Source: Schlesneria sp.
Lineage (GTDB): Bacteria; Planctomycetota; Planctomycetia; Planctomycetales; Planctomycetaceae
Length of the DNA: 9,317 nucleotides
Direction: 5' to 3'
Assembly: GCA_025353525.1 (NCBI GenBank)
Contig: JANXOO010001012.1
Location: 1-9,317, forward strand
Below the pieces are notes generated by a model. The model had not been told where the DNA came from, did no database searches, and saw nothing but the letters and a program-made list of their open reading frames with translations. Positions 1 through 6,849 of the stretch are shown piece after piece. Positions within the stretch are counted from its first letter, which is position 1, and each line of letters starts with the position of its first letter. Made by a program: the position numbers and the translations under genes.

Positions 1-193
1 CTTTCATCAAAGTTTGCGGATTATACCTTTCGGACCCGACCCTGATGCGGGGGCCAAAAACGTTCGTTTTCAGAATCTGCCGATTTTAACGATCTTGCTA
101 CGTTTTGCTTGATGGCATCGGCGGCGGTTGATCGGTAGGATTCTGGAAGCGAGTCCACTTGCGCCACTCTGTGCCGAAAGAGAACCGCACTGC

Positions 194-207
194 GTTGACT
201 CGTCAAC
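194..207. promoter_or_regulatory. Inverted repeat upstream of the DUF1080 gene
   Basis: GTTGAC (194-199) and GTCAAC (202-207) form a perfect 6-bp inverted repeat with a 2-nt centre, ending 30 bp before the GTG start of the DUF1080 gene. Its size and place would suit a dimeric repressor site, but a 6-bp arm can arise by chance. I could not find a convincing -35/-10 pair in 1-237 to place it against a promoter. The operator role is inference only. Confidence 0.15.
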
Positions 208-225
208 TTCTGAAGAATCACCCTT

Positions 226-230
226 GGGAG
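226..230 (+). promoter_or_regulatory. Shine-Dalgarno site supporting the GTG start at 238
   Basis: GGGAG lies 7 nt before the GTG codon at 238. This is a near-ideal spacing, and it supports GTG as the true start. The peptide that begins there opens directly with a signal-peptide-like segment. Confidence 0.6.
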
Positions 231-237
231 CCTTGCT

Positions 238-1548
238 GTGTGGAATCGCCCGATTTGCTCTGGATTTCTGATTTGCTTATCAATTGCCGCCAATGTCGTC
301 GCTGCTGACAACGAGCCGCCTGCCGGCTTTCGGGCGTTATTCAATGGAAAGGATCTCCAGGGGTGGCACGGTGTCACGACGGAAGATCCTCGCAAAATGG
401 CGGCGATGACGCCGGGAGAACGAATCGAAGTCCGCGAGAAAAGTCTCGAAGATGTTAACAAGCACTGGTCTGTTCAGGCAGGCGAACTGGTCAACGACGG
501 ACTAGGGCTCTATCTGACATCGGATGATTCATTCGGCGATTATGAATTGTTCATCAGTTACAAGACTGTTCCCAAAGCAGACAGTGGCATCTATCTGAAG
601 GGGACCCCTCAGGTTCAGATCTGGGACCGGACCGACGAAAAGAATATTAAACTGGGCGGTGAAAAAGGGTCTGGCGGCCTGTGGAACAACAGCGAAGGAC
701 GTCCAGGTAAAGATCCGCTCGTGGTGATGGACAAACCGTTCGGTGAATGGAATTCGTTTCGAATTCGCCAACTGGGTGCCCGAACCACCGTGTTTTTGAA
801 CGGGAAAATCGTTGTTGACTATGCCACGCTGGAAAACTTTTTCGATCGCAAGCAACCCTTGATCGTTCGCGGTCCGATTCAGCTTCAGACACACGGCGGC
901 GAAATTCGCTGGAAAAACATCTTTGTCCGTGAAATTCCGTCCAGCGAGGCACAATCGATCCTCGCCAATGATGGATTTACACCTGTTTTTGACGGCAAGA
1001 GCCTCACCGGTTGGTCGGGTGCGGTTGACAACTATGAAGTGGCGGACGGCACAATCCGCTGCAAGTCAGGAAAAGGCGGGGTACTCTTTACGCGCGAAGA
1101 ATTCGGTGATTTTATTGTGCGGCTGGAATTCAAGGTTCCGCCCGGCGGAAATAACGGACTGGCGATTCGGTACCCTGGTGAAGGTGATGCCGCGTACGGG
1201 GGGATGTGCGAATTGCAGGTGCTCGACAACGACGCCCCGCAGTATTCAAAACTCGATCCGCGCCAATACCACGGGTCGGCGTACGGCATGGTTCCGGCGG
1301 CGCGCGGCTACCAACGACCCGCGGGCGAATGGAATTTTCAAGAGGTGACTGTCATCGGGTCGACAATCAAGGTGGAACTCAATGGAAACCTGATTCTTGA
1401 TACCGATCTGGCACCGATTACCGACCTGATGGCGAACTCTCCCCATCCCGGAAAAGACCGAAAACAGGGCCATTTCGGATTTGCCGGCCACAACGATCCC
1501 GTCGAATTCAGAAATCTGCGAATCAAAGAGCTTTCAACGCTCAGGTGA
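238..1548 (+). CDS. Exported tandem DUF1080 (3-keto-disaccharide hydrolase-like) protein
   Basis: The 436-residue product starts at a GTG with a good Shine-Dalgarno. It opens with a short signal peptide (hydrophobic core about residues 7-21, likely cleavage near A22/A23), so it should act outside the cytoplasmic membrane. Two DUF1080 domains follow. Domain 1 (about 30-232) begins GFRALFNGKDLQGWHG and has the DSGIYLKG, PQVQIWD and GEWNSFRI blocks. Domain 2 (about 247-432) begins GFTPVFDGKSLTGWSG and has NNGLAIRYPG, CELQVLDND and GEWNFQEVTV. DUF1080 folds as a concanavalin-like jelly roll, and some members hydrolyse 3-keto-glycosides; whether both domains are active here is unknown. Domain 1 carries an insertion (about 50-75) and has Q where domain 2 and many relatives have E in the E-x-Q block, so the domains may have diverged in role. 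A 220-bp gap separates it from the next gene, so it is probably a separate transcription unit. Family assignment is firm; substrate is unknown. Confidence 0.93.
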   Translation: MWNRPICSGFLICLSIAANVVAADNEPPAGFRALFNGKDLQGWHGVTTEDPRKMAAMTPGERIEVREKSLEDVNKHWSVQAGELVNDGLGLYLTSDDSFGDYELFISYKTVPKADSGIYLKGTPQVQIWDRTDEKNIKLGGEKGSGGLWNNSEGRPGKDPLVVMDKPFGEWNSFRIRQLGARTTVFLNGKIVVDYATLENFFDRKQPLIVRGPIQLQTHGGEIRWKNIFVREIPSSEAQSILANDGFTPVFDGKSLTGWSGAVDNYEVADGTIRCKSGKGGVLFTREEFGDFIVRLEFKVPPGGNNGLAIRYPGEGDAAYGGMCELQVLDNDAPQYSKLDPRQYHGSAYGMVPAARGYQRPAGEWNFQEVTVIGSTIKVELNGNLILDTDLAPITDLMANSPHPGKDRKQGHFGFAGHNDPVEFRNLRIKELSTLR

Positions 1549-1631
1549 TTTTTTGCGATGGCCGTCCGGCCTGGATTCAGAGCAGGGCCTTTCATGGATG
1601 CAAGGTGGCCACAGTCCAAGAACATTGCTTT

Positions 1632-1660
1632 TTGGACGTTCAGTCGGGTAGCATTACAAG
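1632..1660 (+). promoter_or_regulatory. Candidate sigma70 promoter for the TPR-DUF1549 gene
   Basis: TTGGAC (1632-1637) and TACAAG (1655-1660) are separated by 17 nt, the ideal spacing. The hexamers match consensus at about 3/6 and 4/6. It sits in the 220-bp intergenic gap and would give a leader of roughly 100 nt before the ATG at 1769. If real, it drives genes 2 and 3 together. Planctomycete promoters are poorly characterised, so this is a candidate only. Confidence 0.3.
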
Positions 1661-1759
1661 AACTTCCCGTCTGCGTTCCTGTTCGGCATCGATCCGATCG
1701 AACAATTGAAAATTCTGTGTCAAGCGAAACATCCGGATTCGAGAGTGCAAAAGATGATC

Positions 1760-1763
1760 GGAG
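1760..1763 (+). promoter_or_regulatory. Shine-Dalgarno site deciding the start at 1769
   Basis: GGAG lies 5 nt before the ATG at 1769. The frame is open upstream to a TTG at 1706 and an ATG at 1754, but neither has a comparable site. Starting at 1769 also places the signal peptide at the very N-terminus. Confidence 0.5.
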
Positions 1764-1768
1764 AATTT

Positions 1769-4765
1769 ATGGCTTCGTGTCTCAAAAAATTCGCACGAAC
1801 TGCGTTGTCTGCCCTGTTCGTCGCAACGGTTACGTTACTGTGGTCCGGCAGTGTCTGCCTGGCGCAACCCAAACCGGAAGAGATCCCCGTTGAGCCGTTC
1901 GTTGTGCAAGCGCTCGAGCGTGTGCAGAAGTCGGAATGGGACCTGCTTCTTAAAGACTGCGACAAGCTGCTTGAAACCGAACCGAACAAGGCGTCGGCGA
2001 TCCTTTATCGCGGAGTCGCATTCAACGGCAAGGGCGAATACGACAACGCGATCAAGGAATTCGGCCGCGTGATCGAGCAGGGTGGTCAAGGTCCAGCTGT
2101 CAGAGCCATTCGGGCCGACGCCTACGCTCATCGCTCGATGTCCTATACGAAGAAGGGCGAGTACCTGAAGGGGATCGACAGCGCCTATTTCGCATTGCTT
2201 GAAAATTCGAATCACATTCTGGCAAACAACAATCGGGGGCTGGCCTACATCGGTCGGCAGCAGTACGACAAAGCCATCTGGAGCTTTGATCGTGTGATCC
2301 AGCTCGACCCCAAATCGGCCGAAGGATACAGCAACCGGGGTTTTGCTTACGGTGCGAAAGGGAACTTCGATCAGGTCATTGCCGACCAGAAGAAAGCGAT
2401 CGAACTCGACCCGAAACTCGCGATGGCCTATCAGCGTCGCGGAGCGGCCTATGTCGCCAAAAATGATGCGGTCAATGCCCTGAAGGATCTCGACCAGGCA
2501 CTTGCAATCAACCCGGAATTTCCGGATGCACTGTGCGACCGAGCCCAATATTACGGTTTGGCCGGCAGTATGGACCGGGCGATGGCAGACCTGAATGCGG
2601 CACTCAAGATCGATCCCAACTTTGCTAAAGCGCACTACCAGCGAGGTCGTGCCTATCTGGCAAAAAAGGAATACGACAAGTCGATCGAATCCCTGGGCAA
2701 AGCCATCGCCATCCGAGGAAACGATGCGAATATGTACTCCGTTCGCGGGTATGCTCATCAGGCGAAAAAGGATCACGAAGCGGCCGTTCAGGACTTCACC
2801 AAAGCTGTTGAACTCGATCCCAAACTCGAAACCGCCTACAAGGGCCGAAGTGATTCGTACAAAAAACTCGGAAAATCAAAAGAACTGACGGCTGACCTCG
2901 CCAAACTCAAAGAGTTTCATCCGGCACCGGCACCCAAAACAGCGAAGAAGCATGACGAATTGCCTTCTCGCTTCCAGGTAGCCTCCAAAGCCGTTCCCGC
3001 GTCAAAACGACCCGAAGCGATCCGGTCAGCAAAAGAAATCGATCGACTGACAGGACTTAATTACACGAAGTTCAACGTTCAGCCGAATCCGAAAACAAGC
3101 GATGCACAGTTCCTGCGCCGGATTTATCTGGACATCACTGGTACAATCCCGACCTACCAGCAGACACAGCGGTTCTTTGCAGCAAAGGAATCTGACAAGC
3201 GGTCGTTGCTGATCGACGAATTGCTGAGCAGCGACGGATATGCCAGCCACTACTTTAACTATTGGGCCGATGTCCTGCGTTATACGGACAATCTCAGCAG
3301 CGATGTCCGGGGCGAACCGTATCGTCAGTGGATCAAACAATCACTCGCCGAGAACAAGCCGTGGGACAAGCTGGTTCATGAAATCATGACGGCGGAAGGA
3401 TTGACGTGGGATCAGCCTATGGCAGGGTACTTCCAGCGCGACGCGAATATGCCGCTGGACAACATGAACAATACCGTACGCATCTTTCTGGGGACCCGGA
3501 TCGGCTGCGCTCAGTGTCACGATCATCCGTCCGAACACTGGACTCAAAAAGAGTTCTATCAAATGGCCGCCTTCACATTCGGGATGTCGACTAACACCGG
3601 TGGCCACGACAAGCGGTATTGGGAAAAGAATCCTGGCGACCGCCTTTACACGGAATACAGCGAAATCGAGCAGGAAGAAGAAGACCGACGGAATAACCAG
3701 TACCGGTTCGATCGATTGATGTCGGTCAATATGCGGCTGGTCAACGATCAGGTCGACCGCAAAATCAGACTTCCCAAAGACTACAAATACGCCGATTCAA
3801 AACCCGAGGACATCGTCGAACCAAAGACAGTCCTGGGGCCACCCGCCGAAATCCGTACCGGAGAAACACCACGCCAGGCATTTGCCCGCTGGTTGACATC
3901 AAAAGACAACCCCCGTTTCGCCATGACGATCGCCAATCGATTGTGGAAACAGGCTTTGGGTACCGGACAAATCGAACCGGTTGATGATATCCTGGACAAG
4001 TCGGTTCCTGAAAATCCGGAACTGATGACGTTCCTCGAATCCGAGATGAAGCGGCTCGATTTCGATATGAAGGAATACCTGCGGATGATTTTCAATTCCG
4101 AGGTCTATCAGCGACAGGCCTGTGCCGACGAAGTTCCATTGGGTGAACCGTATCACTATCCCGGCCCCAATCTGCGCCGTATGACGGCTGAGCAAGCCTG
4201 GGATTCGTTCCTGACGCTGGCTGTCGTCGATCCCGACGAATACAGGGAAATGCCTTCGAAAATCCGTTCCGAGGTCATCGGTGTCAATCTGAACGAAGTC
4301 TCTGCCAAAAAGATGCTCGAAGCCGAATTCAAATCCGCCGAAATCGACGGAAATCAATGGAAACGGCAGACGAAGTATACATACAAGGGCGTTCTGCTGG
4401 CACGAGCTTCGGAACTTCCCTCGCCAGTACCTGCCAACCACTTCCTGCGGATGTTCGGTCAATCGGATCGCGAACTGATTTCGGCTTCTGCAACGGTTGG
4501 ATCCGTTCCGCAAGTCCTTTTCATGTTTAACGGACCAATTACACACATGCTGCTCGAGAAGAATTCGACGATCTATAACAACGTCATGCGTAAAAAGACG
4601 CCGGTCGACAGGGCAAAAGTAATCTTCCTGACGATTCTGAACCGTGAGCCGGATGACGCCGAGATTGAGCTTTCCAAGCGGGAAATCACCAAAAATGATC
4701 TCGCGGGATACGGCAATATGATCTGGTCATTGGTCAACACGCGCGAATTCCTGTTCGTTCAATAA
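1769..4765 (+). CDS. Exported TPR-DUF1549-DUF1553 fusion protein
   Basis: From the ATG at 1769 the product has 998 residues. Alternative in-frame starts are TTG 1706 and ATG 1754; I prefer 1769 because GGAG precedes it and the peptide then opens with a classic Sec signal (MASCLKKFARTALSALFVAT, hydrophobic to about residue 32, likely cleavage after CLA). Residues about 45-382 form roughly nine TPR units of about 34 residues, with repeated LDPK and YxxRGxAY-type signatures. After a basic, Pro-rich linker comes DUF1549 (about 425-610), with FLRRIYLDITGTIP and the block CAQCHDHP at 580-587. DUF1553 follows (about 700-975), with TPRQAFARWLTSKDNPRFA and IANRLWKQALGTG. CxxCH (C580, C583, H584) is a c-type heme attachment motif and is usual in DUF1549. 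Most relatives begin with a planctomycete cytochrome-type domain (PSCyt1); here the TPR array stands in its place. The DUF1501 gene follows after 69 bp, the standard partner of this family. Periplasmic or surface location is inferred from the signal. Enzymatic role is not established; the TPRs suggest protein binding. Confidence 0.93.
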   Translation: MASCLKKFARTALSALFVATVTLLWSGSVCLAQPKPEEIPVEPFVVQALERVQKSEWDLLLKDCDKLLETEPNKASAILYRGVAFNGKGEYDNAIKEFGRVIEQGGQGPAVRAIRADAYAHRSMSYTKKGEYLKGIDSAYFALLENSNHILANNNRGLAYIGRQQYDKAIWSFDRVIQLDPKSAEGYSNRGFAYGAKGNFDQVIADQKKAIELDPKLAMAYQRRGAAYVAKNDAVNALKDLDQALAINPEFPDALCDRAQYYGLAGSMDRAMADLNAALKIDPNFAKAHYQRGRAYLAKKEYDKSIESLGKAIAIRGNDANMYSVRGYAHQAKKDHEAAVQDFTKAVELDPKLETAYKGRSDSYKKLGKSKELTADLAKLKEFHPAPAPKTAKKHDELPSRFQVASKAVPASKRPEAIRSAKEIDRLTGLNYTKFNVQPNPKTSDAQFLRRIYLDITGTIPTYQQTQRFFAAKESDKRSLLIDELLSSDGYASHYFNYWADVLRYTDNLSSDVRGEPYRQWIKQSLAENKPWDKLVHEIMTAEGLTWDQPMAGYFQRDANMPLDNMNNTVRIFLGTRIGCAQCHDHPSEHWTQKEFYQMAAFTFGMSTNTGGHDKRYWEKNPGDRLYTEYSEIEQEEEDRRNNQYRFDRLMSVNMRLVNDQVDRKIRLPKDYKYADSKPEDIVEPKTVLGPPAEIRTGETPRQAFARWLTSKDNPRFAMTIANRLWKQALGTGQIEPVDDILDKSVPENPELMTFLESEMKRLDFDMKEYLRMIFNSEVYQRQACADEVPLGEPYHYPGPNLRRMTAEQAWDSFLTLAVVDPDEYREMPSKIRSEVIGVNLNEVSAKKMLEAEFKSAEIDGNQWKRQTKYTYKGVLLARASELPSPVPANHFLRMFGQSDRELISASATVGSVPQVLFMFNGPITHMLLEKNSTIYNNVMRKKTPVDRAKVIFLTILNREPDDAEIELSKREITKNDLAGYGNMIWSLVNTREFLFVQ

Positions 4766-4799
4766 TCGAAGTCAATTCGCCGGATCATCGAAGTCAATT
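4765..4799. repeat. 13-bp direct repeat between the DUF1549 and DUF1501 genes
   Basis: ATCGAAGTCAATT occurs exactly at 4765-4777 and again at 4787-4799, a 22-bp period, starting on the last base of the upstream stop codon. The spacing is about two helical turns, so a protein could bind both on one face of the DNA. A small duplication without function is equally possible. It fills half of the 69-bp gap and does not contain a terminator, which fits co-transcription. Confidence 0.6.
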
Positions 4800-4834
4800 A
4801 TCGAACCTTTCAATCCTGTGCAGAGAGAATTCCA

Positions 4835-6121
4835 ATGAAAGAACTTCTGTCAAAACTCGGTCTCGTTGATCGTCGTCGATTCGTCGAATATGCCGCCAAA
4901 TCGATGTTGGGTGTGACCGTGCTTCCAACATTGGGTCGTTACGTATCAGCTGAGGAAGCTACAGGCGGAAAAGCCAAACGGCTGATCTATTTGTTCATGA
5001 ACGGCGCCATGACACACCTGGACACGTTCGACCTGAAGCCGGGTCACGCGAACCAGGGCGATACCAAACCGACCAACACATCGGTGCCAGGCGCTCAGAT
5101 CAGCCAGTTTCTGCCGATGCTGGCCCAACAGTTTCACAACCTGGCCGTCATTCGTTCAATGCACACTCAAACTGCCGATCACGAGCAGGGCGAATACCTG
5201 ATGCGAACGAGTTACGAAGAGATTGCGACCGAACGGCATCCGTCACTTGGCCCGTGGTTGCAACAGCTCAAGGGACGTCAAAGCAAGACGTTGCCCGACA
5301 CCGTTCTGATCGGTGCCCCGGCCCGTCACCCTGGAGCCGGTTTTTTTGATCCGACGTTCAGCCCGCTGCCGATCGGCGATCCGAACCGTGGCCTTGAAAA
5401 CACAAAAGCCCCGGAATACCTGACCGACGAATCGTTCGAAAAGCGGATCGACCTGATCAACGGTTTCGACAAAAAGTTCCGCGACAAATTCAAGGTGAAA
5501 AAAGTTCAGTCCTACACCGATTTCTATACTGAAGCGACGGGACTGCTGACAAGTGGCGAGCTGAAAGCCTTTGATCTGAACGAGGAAAAGAACGAGGACC
5601 GCGACAGGTACGGACGCGATTCATTCGGACAAGGATGTTTGCTCGCTCGACGACTGATCGAAAACAATGTCAGATGTGTCGAAGTATCCTGCGGCGGCTG
5701 GGACATGCACAGCAACATCTATAACGGCGGTACGCTTCCTGCGCGTGCCGGCATTATGGACAAAGCGATGGCAAACCTGTTGAAAGATCTGAACGATCGC
5801 GGGCTGCTGGCAGAAACACTGGTTGTGTTGACGACAGAATTCGGTCGGTCACCACAGTTGAACTACAATGCGGGCCGCGATCACCATCCGGCGGTCTTTT
5901 CATCGGTCCTCGCAGGGGGTGGTATCAAGGGTGGACAGTTCTACGGGACATCAGATGCTGCAGGCCATTCCGTCGCCACCGACGGTGTCGCTCCCGCCGA
6001 CTTCAACGCGACAATCGCCACGGCGCTCGGTTTGCCGCTAAACAAGGTCGTTTTCTCGCCAACCGGTCGTCCATTCAAGGTTGCACACGACGGCGTGCCG
6101 ATCGGAAAGCTGTTGTCGTAG
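4835..6121 (+). CDS. DUF1501 protein, partner of the DUF1549/DUF1553 gene
   Basis: The product has 428 residues, with a purine-rich AGAGAG about 7 nt before the ATG at 4835. The N-terminus has three arginines (R13-R15) followed by FVEY and a moderately hydrophobic stretch (SMLGVTVLP). This resembles the Tat signal common in this family, although the hydrophobic core is short. DUF1501 belongs near the alkaline phosphatase/sulfatase superfamily. Visible family blocks are LIYLFMNGAMTHLDTFDLKPG (D63, D66), DHEQGEYLMRTSY, GGWDMHS (D290, H292), TTEFGRSP (E335) and GRDHHPAVFSSVLAGGGIKGG (D349, H350, H351). The conserved Asp and His residues are probable metal ligands by analogy with the superfamily. 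The length is typical and the C-terminus is intact. It sits 69 bp behind the DUF1549/DUF1553 gene and is probably in the same operon. Family assignment is firm; substrate and reaction are unknown. Confidence 0.94.
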   Translation: MKELLSKLGLVDRRRFVEYAAKSMLGVTVLPTLGRYVSAEEATGGKAKRLIYLFMNGAMTHLDTFDLKPGHANQGDTKPTNTSVPGAQISQFLPMLAQQFHNLAVIRSMHTQTADHEQGEYLMRTSYEEIATERHPSLGPWLQQLKGRQSKTLPDTVLIGAPARHPGAGFFDPTFSPLPIGDPNRGLENTKAPEYLTDESFEKRIDLINGFDKKFRDKFKVKKVQSYTDFYTEATGLLTSGELKAFDLNEEKNEDRDRYGRDSFGQGCLLARRLIENNVRCVEVSCGGWDMHSNIYNGGTLPARAGIMDKAMANLLKDLNDRGLLAETLVVLTTEFGRSPQLNYNAGRDHHPAVFSSVLAGGGIKGGQFYGTSDAAGHSVATDGVAPADFNATIATALGLPLNKVVFSPTGRPFKVAHDGVPIGKLLS

Positions 6122-6151
6122 TGCCGCATCTCTCAACCAGGGCAGCACGAG

Positions 6152-6204
6152 ATCGCCATCCGAAACAATCGCCATCCGAAACAATCGCCACCCGAAACAA
6201 TCGA
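6152..6204. repeat. 16-bp tandem repeat, three copies
   Basis: The unit ATCGCCATCCGAAACA occurs at 6152-6167 and 6168-6183 without change, and at 6184-6199 with one substitution (ATCGCCACCCGAAACA). A partial fourth copy (ATCGA) follows. The array starts 31 bp after the DUF1501 stop codon and ends about 20 bp before the transposase remnant. Near-identity suggests recent slippage expansion. It could be a variable-number locus, or a scar left by deletion of most of an insertion element. Confidence 0.85.
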
Positions 6205-6224
6205 CAGTCGCGAAGCGACGACAC

Positions 6225-6419
6225 AGGTTCGTCGATCACCCATGCGGCGAGCGAGAAGAAACGGTGGTAGTCCGAGAAGTGTCCGTTGCCCACCGAATCA
6301 CTCGAGACAACCAGATCGGTGACGTAGCGATGTCGCGTCGAAAGAATCCTGCCGGTCATGAGCGATTGTAAGGTCACAAAGCTCGGGGCACTGAAGACCG
6401 GGGCGAAAGTCTGTATCGA
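6225..6419 (-). pseudogene. Remnant of a transposase N-terminus
   Basis: Read on the minus strand from about 6419 to 6225, one unbroken frame gives FAPVFSAPSFVTLQSLMTGR, then ILSTRHRYVTDLVVSS and, further on, FSDYHRFFSLAAWVID. This pattern (F-PVF--P-F--L--L--G-IL---R--VT, then F--YHR-FS-A-W) matches what I know of the N-terminal domain of IS701-like/DDE-superfamily transposases common in planctomycetes. Only about 62 residues of an expected 350-450 remain. The DDE catalytic core is absent, because the frame runs into the tandem repeat and then the DUF1501 gene. The frame opens after a stop at 6480-6482, with no clear start codon or ribosome-binding site for the intact protein. I saw no terminal inverted repeats. 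Identification is from remembered family pattern, not from a search. Confidence 0.6.
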
Positions 6420-6610
6420 GTGACGAAGGATTCGGTAAGTTCCATGATGGGCGGCTTCCGTGCCAGGGAAATTGGAAGTTTAAACGTTCAATCTCCATTG
6501 TCGCGGGCCGCCATTTTTACGCCTGCAGCAGTTTCCAAATGTGCAAAACCGGAAACTGGCTGGCCAGTCGTGATTCACCGATGCGGGGACGGTAGAGTGC
6601 GGAATTGGTA

Positions 6611-6627
6611 GCGGAGCTGGCCTCCGC
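6611..6627. other. Perfect 6-bp hairpin in gene-free DNA
   Basis: GCGGAG (6611-6616), loop CTGGC, CTCCGC (6622-6627). No T-run follows, so it is not an obvious intrinsic terminator. It could be a dispersed intergenic palindrome or a chance structure. Confidence 0.3.
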
Positions 6628-6762
6628 CGAAATTCAACCTGTCAACTTCAATCAATTCCAACAAAACTGAAATCTGCCCAAACGGGTTCTCGTTCACAAC
6701 GCCCGCCGTCGAAGTGTCTGAAATTGCGGATTGCGATGATAATGCCGCGTCTTCGGGCCGTG

Positions 6763-6790
6763 TTGACGAATCGCAACGGTGACCTATGTT
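6763..6790 (+). promoter_or_regulatory. Candidate sigma70 promoter for the membrane protein gene
   Basis: TTGACG (6763-6768, 5/6 match) and TATGTT (6785-6790, 4/6 match) are 16 nt apart. The predicted transcription start is near 6797, giving a leader of about 53 nt before the ATG at 6850. Because the promoter lies inside the longest open frame, it argues against the upstream TTG at 6724 as the start. Confidence 0.4.
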
Positions 6791-6849
6791 TAGAAATGCA
6801 GAATTCGGACTTGAGGTTTCAACAACTCGTAAAAACCGAAGAATCAGTT

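Larger units (their letters stand above)
6122..6849. other. Gene-poor interval with repeat, transposase remnant and promoter
   Basis: This 728-bp stretch holds no intact gene that I can support. From left to right it contains a 16-bp tandem repeat (6152-6204), a small hairpin GTCGC-GAA-GCGAC (6207-6219), a minus-strand transposase remnant (about 6225-6419), a GCGGAG/CTCCGC hairpin (6611-6627) and a promoter-like pair (6763-6790). Between about 6480 and 6610 and between 6630 and 6760 I see nothing recognisable. Short open frames here lack a ribosome-binding site and familiar motifs. Confidence 0.6.

Noticed and set aside
1..111. Possible C-terminal end of an upstream gene entering from the left edge
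   Set aside because: The + frames are open for only 14 to 36 codons from the edge and none shows a recognisable protein end.
21..461. 146-residue open frame on the minus strand at the left end
   Set aside because: It overlaps the signal peptide and first domain of the DUF1080 gene. Its composition is that of an antisense frame, rich in Arg and Ser, without a domain.
1560..1571. GGCCG-TC-CGGCC palindrome after the DUF1080 gene as a terminator
   Set aside because: The loop would be only 2 nt, and the T-run lies before the palindrome rather than after it.
1835..2776. 313-residue open frame on the minus strand, opposite the TPR array
   Set aside because: It is a shadow of the repetitive, codon-biased TPR region. 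Its translation echoes the 34-residue period of the sense gene, and it has no recognised domain.
3899..4546. 215-residue open frame on the minus strand, opposite DUF1553
   Set aside because: It overlaps a well-supported family domain on the + strand throughout and shows no motif of its own.
6420..6611. 63-residue + strand open frame in the gene-poor interval
   Set aside because: No ribosome-binding site or familiar motif, and it overlaps the upstream part of the transposase remnant on the other strand.
6122..6849. CRISPR array or structured RNA in the interval
   Set aside because: The 16-bp repeats are directly adjacent with no spacers, and I recognise no riboswitch or tRNA pattern on either strand.
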